DNA of 64,000 nucleotides from the NCBI GenBank assembly GCA_027604705.1, contig JADHYV010000004.1, positions 496,001-560,000 on the forward strand. Direction: 5' to 3'. A program made the translations under genes and the position numbers. Under the pieces are notes generated by a model. The model did not search any database. It was not told where the DNA came from and saw nothing but the letters and a program-made list of their open reading frames with translations. Below are positions 32,576 through 43,143 of this stretch, in pieces (position 1 is the stretch's first letter; each line of letters begins with the position of its first letter). This DNA is from Allomyces arbusculus (taxonomy: Eukaryota; Blastocladiomycota; Blastocladiomycetes; Blastocladiales; Blastocladiaceae).

Positions 32576-33208
32576 CCAGGGTTTGGCACTGGTCACATTG
32601 TCGTTTTTGATTTAATGTTCTTTGTTGTTCGAACCTTCATTGGTTGGCCACCCCATTTAGCTGCGCTTGTTATGACTGGTTCTTTGGATTTCGCTTTCAT
32701 GTCGCCTCCCTCGTTTTAGCCTGGTTTGGGGCACCATTCATACATGTTCGTCGACGAATTGAGGAATTAGATTGCTGGAAAGGAGACGCGAGCATTTCCA
32801 AACAGAAATTAATGACTCTTCACTCTCAATCTCGCAGCGTCTGTCCTTGCCGCCCAATATCCGCAACATGGTCTGGTCTGTCCAGCGGGAAGCCATCATT
32901 GTCATTGTCAACTTTCTCCACATCGAGCAAGCATCGACGCGCGATGACGACCCACGACATTGTCATTGGGCCACGTGAGTTTTGCCGTGGCACGATGCTG
33001 TTGCTTCCACGCAAATAGGTAGAGAAGTCGATATGCTCTGATGTCTGAATGATCCTGAGAAACTAACCACGCTGCTGCTCAGCGCGTCGCGCTCCAAACA
33101 AGACTGTGCAAAACCGTATACTAAGGGATATACATTGATGAACGAGCAACGTCCTTGGGGCATAACGCCAAATGCAAAAACCGAGACAAGCAAAGCAAAA
33201 GATACGGT
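32576..33208. other. Convergent intergenic region
   Basis: This 633-base AT-richer spacer lies between COX10 and the first GST gene. No recognisable gene is present; both ends look like 3' UTRs. Confidence 0.5.
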
Positions 33209-33929
33209 TTACTTCGAGTGCAGGCGCGGCGACGCGAGGTAGGCCTTGATCTTGGCGTCGTTGGCGACAAACTCGCGCACTTTCCAGAGTGCGGGCGCCG
33301 TCTTGGCCGTGATCGCGTCGGGAATCAGCTTGTTGAGCTCGCTGATGAGGCTGAACATGGTGAGCTCGACGTAGGTCAGCTGTGGGAGGCAACGAGTGTA
33401 TGCGCGTCAGTTCAAGCAAGAACGCAGAAACGCGCGCGCGGAACGAGTGCAAATGCCGGACCTTGTCGCCAACGTAAATGCCCTTGTTCCCGTTCTTCTC
33501 CAAGAACGCCGTGTGGGCCTTGATGAACGGCGGCAGCACCTCGGCCTTGAACTTCTCGAGCGCCGCGGGCTTGTCGGCCTCGGGCGTCCCCCAAACGATC
33601 TTGACCATGGCATTCGTCACGTCGATCCCACTCTCGAAGATTGAGTCGGCCAGCGCCGCGTCGAGCGGATCAGCGGCGACCAAGTTGTACTTGCGCGCAA
33701 GGTACCGCACGATCGCGGCCGACTGCGCAAGCGTCGTCGTCTGCTTGGTCTTGGGGTCCGTGATCAAGAGCGCGGGAAGCTGGCCAAACGGCAGCGACGG
33801 CTTTTCGACGGGCCAGTCCTTCGGGTACTTGTTCTCGTAGGCGACGCCCGCGGCCTCGAGGACGAGACGGATCATCTCCCCGCGGCCCTTGATCTGCCAG
33901 TAGTAGACGGTGTACGCGGGCGAGGCCAT
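33209..33929 (-). CDS. Glutathione S-transferase, sigma/alpha-like (tandem copy 1)
   Basis: Two exons, 33929-33462 and 33379-33209, give 212 residues. The N-terminal thioredoxin-fold domain reads YTVYYWQIKGRGEMIRLVLE, with the Tyr pair near residues 8-9 as candidate catalytic Tyr. It continues PSLPFGQLPALL (cis-Pro glutathione site) and TLAQSAAIVRYLARKY. The helical C-terminal domain includes FIKAHTAFLEKNGNKGIYVG and LTYVELTMFSLISELNKLIP. There is no signal peptide, so it should be a cytosolic conjugating or isomerising enzyme. The in-frame ATG 36 bases upstream is possible, but MASPAYTV aligns with the neighbour's MASYQVYY. The intron position after GDK is identical in the second copy. Confidence 0.93.
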
Positions 33930-34854
33930 GATGATTGTCGTGGTGGTGGTGGATCGAGTGGACAAGAATTACACGCGCAAATGAAGCTGAGGACAGGCTG
34001 GTTGGTCGCGATGAGCGTTCATTTATAGGGACGGGTCTCGCTTGGCGAACGTTGGGCATGCGCACGCGATAGGTGTGTGTGGACGGCGCAGCGGTAGAAT
34101 TCTGGTTCGGGTGTGGTTGGTGGTTGTCGCGCCGCGCATGGGGCCTGCTGAGGTGATCATTTGTGATCACAGTTGGAGCGGCGCGCCCTTGAACAACGGT
34201 TGTGGCCGAGTTTGTTGGGCGTTGATCACGTAACCACGTCCGACCACGACCAACGTTGGTGCTGGCCCCAGGACCAGACTTCTGCGCGCGACTGCGCGCG
34301 CGAGCGCCCAATGGCCGTGATCGCAAAGCACGGGAACGACAGTATGGTCCCTTGTGGCGTGTCGCGTCTCGCGTCGTCGACTTGCAGTGGACGGGACGCC
34401 GGAAACAGGCGAGGGCCCTATGACACAAAGTGTTGTGTGAAGCGCGAGACGCAACCTGAAACTCTGAGCTCTGAGGAGAGCAAGCGCTTCTCCACCCCTT
34501 TTTGGTCGTTGTTCGAGTTTCGGATCAGTTCGTTTATGGTTGTCTTTGGAGCCCGCGCCGTCTTGGCGTCGCCGACTGTGTGCCCATGACTTGTCAAGGA
34601 ACGAGACCTCAGCATTTTCCATGTCCAATCCGCTCCATCAACACTCGTGAGGCGTACGATCAATGCTCCACGTATTTACGTTGGTTCCAATTCTGACCAC
34701 CATCACTCAACTAAAGATGAAGCGTGAAGTGACAAAAAATGGTGGTGCAAACAAGTTGATGTTGGATATATATATGCACATGGCTCTCGCGGGGTAAACG
34801 ACACCGCAAATCGATCACGACCGAGCAATTGAAAACGAGCAAAAATGAATGGTT
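33930..34854. promoter_or_regulatory. Upstream region of GST copy 1 / downstream of GST copy 2
   Basis: This stretch contains GTGATCATTTGTGATCACAG at about 34152-34171 and TGATCACGTAACC at 34223-34235. A nearly identical TGATCACGTAAACC occurs upstream of GST copy 2. There is an AT-rich TATATATA near 34768, probably in the 3' flank of copy 2. No gene was recognised. Confidence 0.55.
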
Positions 34855-35565
34855 TTAGCGCGAGTGCAGGCGCGGCGACGCGAGGTAGGCCTTGATCTTA
34901 TCGTGGCTGGCGACGAGCTCGTGCACCTTCCAAAGCGCAGGCGCGGTCGTGGCCGTGATCGCGTCGGGCACGAGCTTGTTAAGCGATTCAATGGCGTTGA
35001 AGACGGCGAGTTCGACGTACGTGATCTACGCACCGCGTGGGAAGTTTAACGGGTCAGTCAACTGCGGCGACAGGGGGAACAGGAGCCCAGAACATGGACG
35101 GACCTTGTCGCCAAAGTAGATGCCCTTGTTGCCGTTCTTCTCGAGCAGCGCCGTGTGGGCCTTGATGAACGGCGGCAGCGTTTCGTTCTTGAACTGTTCA
35201 ATCGCCGCGGGCTTCTCGGCGTCGGGCGTGCGGAAGACCACCTTGATGATGATGTTGGTCAAGTCGGCAATGCTCTCGAACACCGAGTCGCCAAGAGCTG
35301 CGTCAAGCGGATCAGCGGCGACCAGGTTGTACTTGCGCGCCAGGTAGCGCACAATCGCGGCCGATTGCGCGAGCGTCGTCGTCTGCTTGGTCTTGTCGTC
35401 AGTGATGACGAGCGCGGGGAGCTGACCAAACGGCAGCGACGGCTTTTCGGCGGCCCAGTCGGCCGGGTACTTGTTCTCGTAAGGGACGCCCGCGGCCTCG
35501 AGGACAAGGCGGATCGTCTCGGCACGGCCCTTGGCGGGGAAGTAGTAGACTTGGTACGAGGCCAT
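34855..35565 (-). CDS. Glutathione S-transferase, sigma/alpha-like (tandem copy 2)
   Basis: Two exons, 35565-35104 and 35025-34855, give 210 residues. It is a close paralogue of the copy at 33.2-33.9 kb. The start is MASYQVYYFPAKGRAETIRL, then PSLPFGQLPALVITDDKTKQ, TLAQSAAIVRYLARKYNLV, FIKAHTALLEKNGNKGIYFG, and the second exon ITYVELAVFNAIESLNKLVP. Both end SPRLHS(K/R). The most variable part is the centre (SIADLTNIIIKVVFRTPDA versus SGIDVTNAMVKIVWGTPEA), which forms part of the substrate side of the C-terminal domain. That suggests divergence in substrate range (inference). Both genes lie head to tail. It starts head to head with an alpha/beta hydrolase. Confidence 0.93.
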
Positions 35566-36316
35566 GGTGCTGGTGATGGAGCTGGGGGTCGGTGGAGGAG
35601 GATCGAGGTCTCTGGAGAGGATGGGATGGTGCGCGACGCGTGCCGAATTTATAGGCGCGAGACGCGGTCCGACGTGGCGGTGGACGGGACCCGGGCGTGG
35701 GAGGCGCTCTTGGCGGGTGGGGTTGGCTGACTGATCACGGTCGAAAGGAGACGCGCTTCGTTGGTTCGCGCGGCTTCGAACAAGGAGCGTGTTGGACCCA
35801 TGATCACGTAAACCGCGGTGGCCCCGTCCTGTCGGCGTCGAGGGGGGCAGGGGAGGCAAGGGAAGTAAGTTGGCAGCAGCAAAGCCCGGCTGGACGGATC
35901 GGCGGCATCACGCGCAAGTCACGATGGGCGCGAGACGCGGGCGCGAGAGGCCGTGGCGCGGGCCGCACGTGGTGTGCTCTGGTTCGGCAGCCGGTGCCTT
36001 CGGTGCTTCCCCTTGTCCATGCCTGCGTGCCATCGCCGTCCCGCCGGGAGCGGCGAGCGACCCGGACTTCCACGACGACGACGCGCACGAGCATCCGAGC
36101 GTACATCGCGCCGTGGGGGCGAACACGGCGCCCCACGGCGCTCGGCGCCAATGCGCGCACCGGCGTGTTGAAATCGAGGAGGGCGCCTCGAGGATCGCCA
36201 TAAAGGCCGCTCACTCGTCCCTTCCGCCGACTTGCTCCCTCTCCTCGCCCGGCGCCCTGGTCGACAACGGCAGCAAGAGCGCAACGACAGCAACAACAAC
36301 TGCAGTCGCTGCCAAG
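35566..36316. promoter_or_regulatory. Bidirectional spacer between GST copy 2 and alpha/beta hydrolase
   Basis: This region contains TGATCACGG at about 35731 and TGATCACGTAAACC at 35801-35814, both similar to elements upstream of GST copy 1. The + strand frame of the hydrolase stays open from about 35870, so an N-terminal extension cannot be excluded. Confidence 0.55.
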
Positions 36317-38103
36317 ATGGTCACCAAGAGCCCGAAGCGCCGCGCGCGCCGTCCCGCTGTACCGACCTCGCCGCCGCTCTCGGCGACTCGGCAGCTCTCT
36401 CCACCCGCCGATTCGTCGCGTGCTCCACTCTTGCCTGTCGCCGACACGCCCGCAACCAGCCAAGCCGCATTCGACGCAACAACGACCCCGCCCAAGCAGA
36501 GCGCGTGGTCGTCATTCGTGTTTTTCGTGCACGCGCTCGTCTTGACATTCCCCGTGGTCGCTGCCGCCGTCGTGCGCGGCCCCGAACGGCCCAACCGCCC
36601 ACGCGGGCTCGACCTGTTTGTGCGGTTTTTCCGGCAAATGTCAAAGCTGCCGTCGCTCAACGTCTACCGCGCGCGCGCGTTGCTCGACAAGATCAACAAG
36701 CTCAGCCAGGACCGGATTGATGCCGTCGTCCAGCAATTCGTGTTTACCGAAGTCGTCTGGCGCGCGCGGCTGCTCGTCTCGCCCGACGAGTCCGTGCCTG
36801 CCCTCTCCGGCACTGGCGTATCGACCGACCCGGTGGTCCACATTGTTTCGCCGTCGCTCATCGCGCAGTACCCGCGGATTGCGTCGACCCGCGACTGGAC
36901 CGTCTCGGCCGACTGGATCGAGCCCGTCGACGCGCACGCCGACCCGCTCTGGGACCCAAGCCGCGTGGCCATCATGTACCACGGCGGCGCGTACATATTC
37001 TCGTCCAAGCACTCGTACCGGCACATGGCGGGGCCCTTGGGCGCACTGCTGCACCGGCGCGTGTTCAATGTCGAGTACCGGCTCTCGCCCGAGGCGCAGT
37101 TCCCGGACGCGCTGCACGACGGGGTCGCCGCGTATTTGTATGTGGTCGAGGTGGAGAAGGTGCCGCCAGAGAAGATCACGCTGATGGGCGATTCGGCGGG
37201 CGGGAACGTACGTTAAGCTATATCTCGGCCCGTATCCGCTTCTCCACCGGACCACTCACGCTCAACTGCTCTCTCCGTTCATAGCTCGCCATGGCCGTCC
37301 TCCTCTTCCTGCGCGACCACGGGTACCCCTTACCCGGCGGCGCCGTCCTGCTCTCCCCGTGGTCGGACCTGTCGCACAACCTCCCTTCGTACACGGAAAA
37401 CATGCATTTCGATTATATTAACCCCTATGACCGCCAACCCAACATGAACCCCGTCGCCATGTTGTGCGGGACCCCCTACTACCACGCGGCCGTCGCGACC
37501 GAAAAGTACCTGTCGCCCGTGGTCGACTCTGCGCAGCCGCTCCCCGGACAACGCGCGCTCCCGCCCATCTACGTCTCCACGGGCACCGACGAGATCCTGC
37601 TCGACGAGAACGTTTTGTTGGCGGCGAACCTGGCGGGCCGCGCGTCGACCAGTATGGGCGTCGTTGTGCACGACATGCACGAACACCAGATCCACGTGTT
37701 CCCGTTCCTGAACCTGCACTGCGCCGACGCCGCGCGGTTCCGGTCCCGCGTCGCCGCGTTCGTCACTACCGTCGTCGATCGGCCACACCGCACGACCGAT
37801 ACGCCGCGGGTCGAAGTGGCGTACTTCAAGGACGGCGTCGACCAAGGTCCCGACGCGGCGCGCGCAGCGTGGGCGCGCCGGTGGCCCGGGATTCGCGCCG
37901 CCAAACACTTGGCCTGGGACCCTGTGCAGGCGGTGCTCATGGACGAGAAGGTGGCCGGGCGCGTGTTGCCCGAAGGGTCACGGACGGGCGTTGGGGTCAA
38001 GTCGGCGCTGCCGCGAGCGCTACGCGAGGGGATGGTTGGGGCGTTGGAGGAAGTCCAGGCGGCCGCGGCCGAGGGGGTCATGGTCGGGCCGGCCAAGTAC
38101 TAA
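36317..38103 (+). CDS. HSL-type (Abhydrolase_3) alpha/beta hydrolase with N-terminal membrane anchor
   Basis: Two exons, 36317-37207 and 37285-38103, give 569 residues. A basic, disordered N terminus (MVTKSPKRRARRPAVP) leads to one hydrophobic helix (FVFFVHALVLTFPVVAAAVV) and then GPERPNRPRGLDLFVRFFR. The catalytic domain shows the oxyanion-hole motif HGGAY, then EYRLSPEAQFPDALHD, the nucleophile elbow GDSAGGN, the likely acid in TGTDEILLDE and the likely His in HEHQIHVFPF. Members hydrolyse acyl or acetyl esters, and fungal relatives include ER-anchored sterol deacetylases. The substrate is unknown. The C-terminal tail of about 70 residues is Ala/Gly-rich. It is paralogous to the gene at 51.9-53.6 kb. 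Confidence 0.9.
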
Positions 38104-38661
38104 GTGAGTGGGGTGGGTGGAGGCGGGGTGTGGTGCGTGTTGGGCGCACGTATGGAAGAGCGGTCATGGTTGGTGCGCCGGAGATGTACATAAATTCGTT
38201 TTGTCGAAGAGGCCGATCAATAGATCGGAGTTGGACGATGGGAGAACAGAGATGCATGAGTGAGCAAGACAACCGCGGCAGAAATCCCGATAACCAATTC
38301 ATGTTCAGGTTCTGAGACTGGGCCGAAATCGTTCCGGCATAAAAATAAGTAGAGGAGGCAGGGGTGGAGAGACACGCGGCGGAACAGGGGCACCAAAAAT
38401 GAAACCGAAAGCCAACCCAGCGCATGGTCGTGTCGAGAAGAGATTGTCGTATCGACCGCGAGAGGGCAAGAGAGAAGCGGGAACGGGAGAGCAATGATGC
38501 CGAGCAATCGCACGAGGCCCGGCAAGACACGGTGGAAAACGAAACAAGGAACGCTGTAGAGAACGAAAGGCCACGAGCCAGTCTGAAATGAAAACGATGA
38601 AGAATAAAATAAGAGCTGCGGACAACCAACCAACGATAAGAAGAAAAAAAAAACGCTGAGG
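38104..38661. other. Convergent intergenic region
   Basis: This 558-base AT-richer spacer includes a poly-A run near 38644. No conserved gene was seen. Confidence 0.5.
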
Positions 38662-40814
38662 CTACTCGGCCGGCACGGGTGGCGGCGCGGCTGCTTCTGG
38701 GGGCGCGGCCGGTGCAGCGTTGGATGCCGCCGGCGTTGCCTCGGGTGCGGTGGCGGGCACCGGCTTCGGGCTCGACGCGTTCTCGGGCTTAGATCCTGGC
38801 GATGCCGGCTTGCTTGCTGCCGTCGGGCTTGCGGGCTCGGGCGCAGCGGTCGTAGCGGGAGCTGCTCCATTGTCTGCCAATGCGTTGGTTGTCCCATTTG
38901 CGACCACCGTCGCCGGCGGTCCTGCGGCGGGCGACCCCGTCGGCGCTGCTGCTGCTACTGCTGCCTGCTCGGACGAAGCCGCATCCACGGCCATCGGCTC
39001 TGCAGCTGCGGGTGCCAGCGGGACCCCAAGCCGCTGCTTGAGTTCAGACAGTTCGCGCTGCAGCGTCTCGACCGCCTGTTCGAGCACGGGCACGCGATCG
39101 GCCTGTGCCTGCAGTCGGTCAATCTTTTCGTTGAGCGCAGCCGACTGGAACGTGAGGTCGTAGTAGAAGGAACCCATCGAGTGCACGAGCGCCTGGACGG
39201 TATGCCGCGACGCATGCAGCTGTTCGTGAATTATGGCCGCATCGAGCGGCGGCGGCGGTGGCGCGTGCGGGTCGGTCGTGATGGGCGGCGGCTGCAGGGC
39301 CTCTTGCATGTACTGCAGGTGGCCTGGCAGCGGGTCGGCGGGGGAGGTTTTCCTGCGCTTCGATGCGAGCGACTCGTTTCCTGGTCAGCGGGGAGCCAGG
39401 TGTGGTGAGCAGAGTAATTCAGGGCTGTCAACTGACAGCATAACGCAAAGACGTACCTTGCTGTTGGTCCTCGTTCGCGCGGCGCTTCAACTCGGCCACC
39501 ACCGGCCGGTTCTCCGCGGCAGCGCCCAATTCCATATCCGAGACGTACGAGTGCGTCGCGACGAGCTGCTGCACGCGTTCGCGGAACGGCACTTGCAACT
39601 TCTGCTCAAAGTGCGTGAAATCGTCCACGGTAAATGCGGCGGCCAGGAACCGCGCCATCCACGGCCGCTTGCGTTCCAGGACGGCGTCCTTGGACTCGAG
39701 CGCGGCCTTGAAGACGAGGAACTTCTCGAGCGCCGACAAGTCGGCCCACATCACGAAATGCGGGTCGGTCCCACGGCGCGAGATTTTAATGTCGAGCGTG
39801 TAGGGCGTATACAGATCCGGACGCGGCGTGCCGGGCGGGTAGAGCGCCGACGCGGTTGTTGGGGTGGCCGCAACGGGCACCGACGCGGATGCGGCTGGGG
39901 TCGCAGGCGCGGCCTTACTGGACATTGATGAGCGCCACGTGCGGCGGCGCGGCTAACAAGAGAAGCATGGGGAGGCGATGAGTCGTTGCCGATCGTGCAA
40001 AGAAGAGCGATGCAAACGACCAGCCATACCGGCGGAAGCCCCATCGAGGGCGGCTCGCCGTCGGACGGCTCGGGCGTGTTCCCGGCCTCGGCTCCGTTTT
40101 CGCCGTCGTGGTTGGCGTCGCTCATGGCGGCATCCTCGTCGTCGTCGTCGTCGTCGTCGCCCTCTGCGTCGTTGGCGCGATCGTCGTCGTTGCCGTCGCC
40201 GTTGCCGTCCTCGTCGGTGTGCTGATCAGGTGCGCGTCGCACGAAAAGGGGGATGGGGGGAAAGAGGAGTCAATCCGAGCACCGACCGACCGGGTCTTCG
40301 TTATCGCCACCAACGCGCGCGCACGCCGCAGCCACGGGCGCACCGGACCGGGCCGAGCGGACCAGTGCAACGCGTGCGCGCGCGCGACTGGCACGTCATG
40401 GCGATGACGGGGAAATGCGAGGAGTATGATTCATACCACGGGCCGAATCGAGCATCGCGCGGCGACATTGGCCTCAGCCATGAGCTCGTTCATGGTGCGT
40501 TCGTCGGTGAAGAGCTTCATGGTGCTCGACGTCTTGGAGAGCGTGCGGTACCGGACAAGGTCCTCGTCCTCGAGCAGCATGCGCGCGTGCTCCTTGCGGC
40601 CGAGCTTCTTGCGCAGGCGGTTGTAGAGCGTCTCGCCGTCGGAGACGACGGCATTGGAAATGGTGATGAGCGGCAGGTAGTAGCGCTTCTGGTACTGGAT
40701 GGCGTGCAGCACAGGGCCGCGGCCGTTGACGCGCACGGGCACGACTTCAAAGTTGCGCGGCGGACGCAGCGTCGGGTAGGCCGGCGTGCCGGACCGCGGC
40801 GTCGACCCGGTCAT
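38662..40814 (-). CDS. Unrecognised 594-residue protein with acidic linker and NLS-like motif
   Basis: Four exons, 40814-40437, 40221-40030, 39952-39457 and 39380-38662, join in one frame with GT/AG junctions (GTATGA, GTATGG, GTACGT donors). The N-terminal exon (126 residues) has a well-conserved-looking block: NFEVVPVRVNGRGPVLHAIQ, YYLPLITISNAVVSDGETLY, NRLRKKLGRKEHARMLLEDE. Exon 2 is an Asp/Glu/Asn-rich linker with a run of seven Asp. Exon 3 is a second globular block: TLDIKISRRGTDPHFVMWAD, LSALEKFLVFKAALES, FTHFEQKLQVPFRERVQQLV. Exon 4 carries SKRRKTSPAD (NLS-like), a coiled coil (LQAQADRVPVLEQAVETLQR) and a Pro/Ala-rich tail. I do not recognise the family; a nuclear, possibly chromatin-linked role is only inference. 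A shorter gene starting at 39925 is the alternative. Confidence 0.65.
40132..40165 (-). repeat. GAC/GAT triplet repeat encoding poly-Asp
   Basis: The + strand reads as a GTC-type run. On the coding (minus) strand it encodes seven consecutive Asp in the acidic linker of the 594-residue protein. Confidence 0.8.
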
Positions 40815-41671
40815 GGTGCGTGGCGGTGCGCAGGCGGCGGCGGGTTGCGGGCGCAACGGGCGCGGGAAGGGAAGGGGGGGCAGCGCGCGCGACAGCAACA
40901 GCGGCAACGGCGGCAAGCGACGGGCGGCCGGAGCGCGGCAGAGGAGCGGACGGCGGGAGCGTGCGCTGGCGCGGGCGTGCCGGCAGAGGGACGCGCGGTA
41001 GACGGGCGGGCACAGCACGGGCGCGGCGGGACGGGTGCGCGACGGCGGCGGGGCGGCGGCGGCGGCGGCGGCGGCGGCAGGTTGGCCCGACGACGACGCG
41101 CGCGCGTGGCCGGCCGTGGCCGCTCGTGCGCGCGGCCGACATGGCGGGCGGGCCAAACGGCACGCAGCCCAGGGCAGCCTCGGATCCACGTGCGCGTGAC
41201 AGGGACGACGTGCAAAGCCCTTCCTTTCCGCGCATGTGCCCTCCTCCGGCCGCCCCGCACGTGAGGCCGCCTGCCCTGGCCGGCGCCGACCACATGAGCG
41301 CGAATCGCGCAGCCGGCGTGCGGCCTTGCCTTGACGGGCCCTTGCCCGGCGTTGCACAGCGCTCACGCCGCGCGCGCTGTCTGCACTGGCCCGCTCTGCC
41401 CGCACTCGAGCAAACTCCCGCATCCGACCGCCGGACGTCGACGCAGACGACTACCGCAGCGGCGGTGCGCCACCATCGACTGCTGCAACCAATCCGCCAC
41501 CACGTCTCCCAGATCCAACCTGCAGCACTCGTCTCTCCCCGCTACAGCTGCAAGCTCAAGCCCATCAACCCGCGCCTATCGTGCGCAAAAGGCAGACCCT
41601 CCCACCAACCGACCATCCGCCGAGTCGAACTGGTCCGCCCGCCCGCTGAATTCGACTTGGCACCACCAACC
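40815..41671. promoter_or_regulatory. Very GC-rich bidirectional spacer with CGG repeat
   Basis: This 857-base head-to-head spacer between the 594-residue gene and SMIM13 includes a GGC/CGG triplet run at about 41049-41080. Frames are open on both strands because of the base composition, and none shows protein-like features. Confidence 0.5.
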
Positions 41672-42248
41672 ATGACGGCCATGACCAGCCTTGGCGCACT
41701 CTTGGGCACGACGCTCGGTGCCCTGGTCCTCGTCGTCGCTGCCGTTGCTGCCGGTATGCCGCCCGCACGTCCATCCCTGCACGCTACCGTTGCCGGGCGT
41801 TGACCTGGCCTGATTCCGTTCCCCAGGCTGGCTCGTGCTCTGGAAAACGATCCTCTCGCACATTCCAATCGCCCGCGAGCTTGCGGGCCTGCCGCCGCTG
41901 CCATCAGCACCGGCACCGGGCAAGCCGATATCGCGCCGCTGGGGTCAACCGGGGAGCTCCAAATCGAGTCGGGCGTCGCCCGTTGGGTACCGTTTGATCG
42001 CTCGCTCTCGATCCATTGTGTTGTCTGCCCTCTTCTTATTCTTCTCCACTCGACAATATAGCGAGGATTCTGCTATCGAGCCCCTCATGCCCGCGGCAAG
42101 CCCAACATCGGGACCGACATCGCCAAGCACGACCAGCCCGGGCCCATCCAGCAGCCCGGCCTCGCTGCTCCCGCCGCTCCCGTCGCCACCACCACCATCA
42201 TTGCTGACTCGTCCGTCGCCTCGCATCGTGCACGCCCGCCAGGACTGA
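41672..42248 (+). CDS. SMIM13: SMIM13-like small single-pass membrane protein
   Basis: Three exons, 41672-41753, 41827-41986 and 42062-42248, give 142 residues. The N-terminal transmembrane helix is ALLGTTLGALVLVVAAVAA. It is followed by GWLVLWKTILSHIPIARELA, which matches the G-W-x-x-x-W-x(3)-L-S-x-x-x-x-x-R-E-L pattern just after the membrane helix of animal SMIM13 (UPF0766). The rest is a Ser/Pro/Thr-rich cytosolic tail ending RIVHARQD, much longer than the human tail. The function of the family is unknown. The call depends on the short juxtamembrane motif plus topology. It ends 110 bases from the convergent SF3B6. Confidence 0.7.
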
Positions 42249-42358
42249 GTGCTCCCGGCCCTTCATTCTTTATACAATGCAATACATTTATACCTCTTCT
42301 TTCCATCCAGAAACGCAAGCACCATCAAAACCGAACCCCGCCAGAAATCAAACTGTAT

Positions 42359-42896
42359 TTACAACCCATGCGCCTCTTTGAGCGCGCGCAACTCCTGCTC
42401 GCGCCGCGCCACGTCCACCTTCTTGTTGTGCTTGTGCGGCTGGTAATACAACACAATCAGGTACCGGCCCATCATGTTGTACCCCGACAAGCGCTCACAC
42501 GCCGTCTTGGCGTCAAAGATATCCTCGTAGACGACAAACGCAGTGCCCTTGGTCTCGTTTGTGTCGCCGAGCCGGATTTGCCGAATCGCCCCGTATTGGC
42601 CAAACAGCTCAAACATTTCCTCGGCTGAGACCTTGAACGGCAGGTTGCTACCAATCGAACGCGACCGTCAGTTGACTGCAAGGAGGAATGCAAGAACACG
42701 ACGACTCGCGAGTACGAACCGGACCATGAGGATGCGATTGACCTCTGGCGGGAGCCGGAACTAGAGACTCGGCAAGAAGGGCGTCAATAAAGAACGATCA
42801 CGATGTCTTTGTCGGTCATCCTGTGTGCTGAGCTCGGAATTCGCAGCAATGGGCTCTGATATTCACCGATTTTTGTGAGAAATTGGGCGCAGCCAT
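42359..42896 (-). CDS. SF3B6: SF3B6 (p14/SF3B14), branch-point-binding subunit of U2 snRNP
   Basis: Three exons, 42896-42867, 42760-42720 and 42647-42359, give 119 residues, close to the human length. The sequence reads [24 protein letters not shown] (the conserved [10 protein letters not shown] block before the RRM), [19 protein letters not shown] (RNP2 side), [20 protein letters not shown] (RNP1 side), [16 protein letters not shown] and [15 protein letters not shown]. The protein contacts SF3B1 and the branch-point adenosine during spliceosome assembly. The first exon is only 30 nt, which puts the start at the ATG in CCATGGC. The gene is head to head with MED31 over 247 bases. Confidence 0.95.
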
Positions 42897-43143
42897 GGCG
42901 TCGTCGGCGGATTGCGCGACTTCAGATCACTTTGCGGTAGGTCCGAAGCAGAGACGAGTTGCAGAGCAGCACGCGCTGAAAGTCGCGGCGCACTTTAACG
43001 AAAAATGGCCGCTCGAATCTGAACCAGACGGGGGCACGTGAACGAAAGGCAAAAGCAGGACGGAGTAAGACGCGCTCTCGGTCGCCACTCGGTCAAATTT
43101 GCTCGATAACCATCAACTGCTGTCTCGCCTGCAACTCCTCGCA

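Noticed and set aside
34173-34589. 138-codon + strand frame upstream of GST copy 1
   Set aside because: It has no ordered protein-like features, overlaps palindromic promoter-type elements, and has no counterpart in the second GST unit.
39751-40242. Separate small acidic protein starting near 40242
   Set aside because: Splice sites join this acidic segment in frame to both neighbours, so it is better read as an internal exon of the 594-residue gene.
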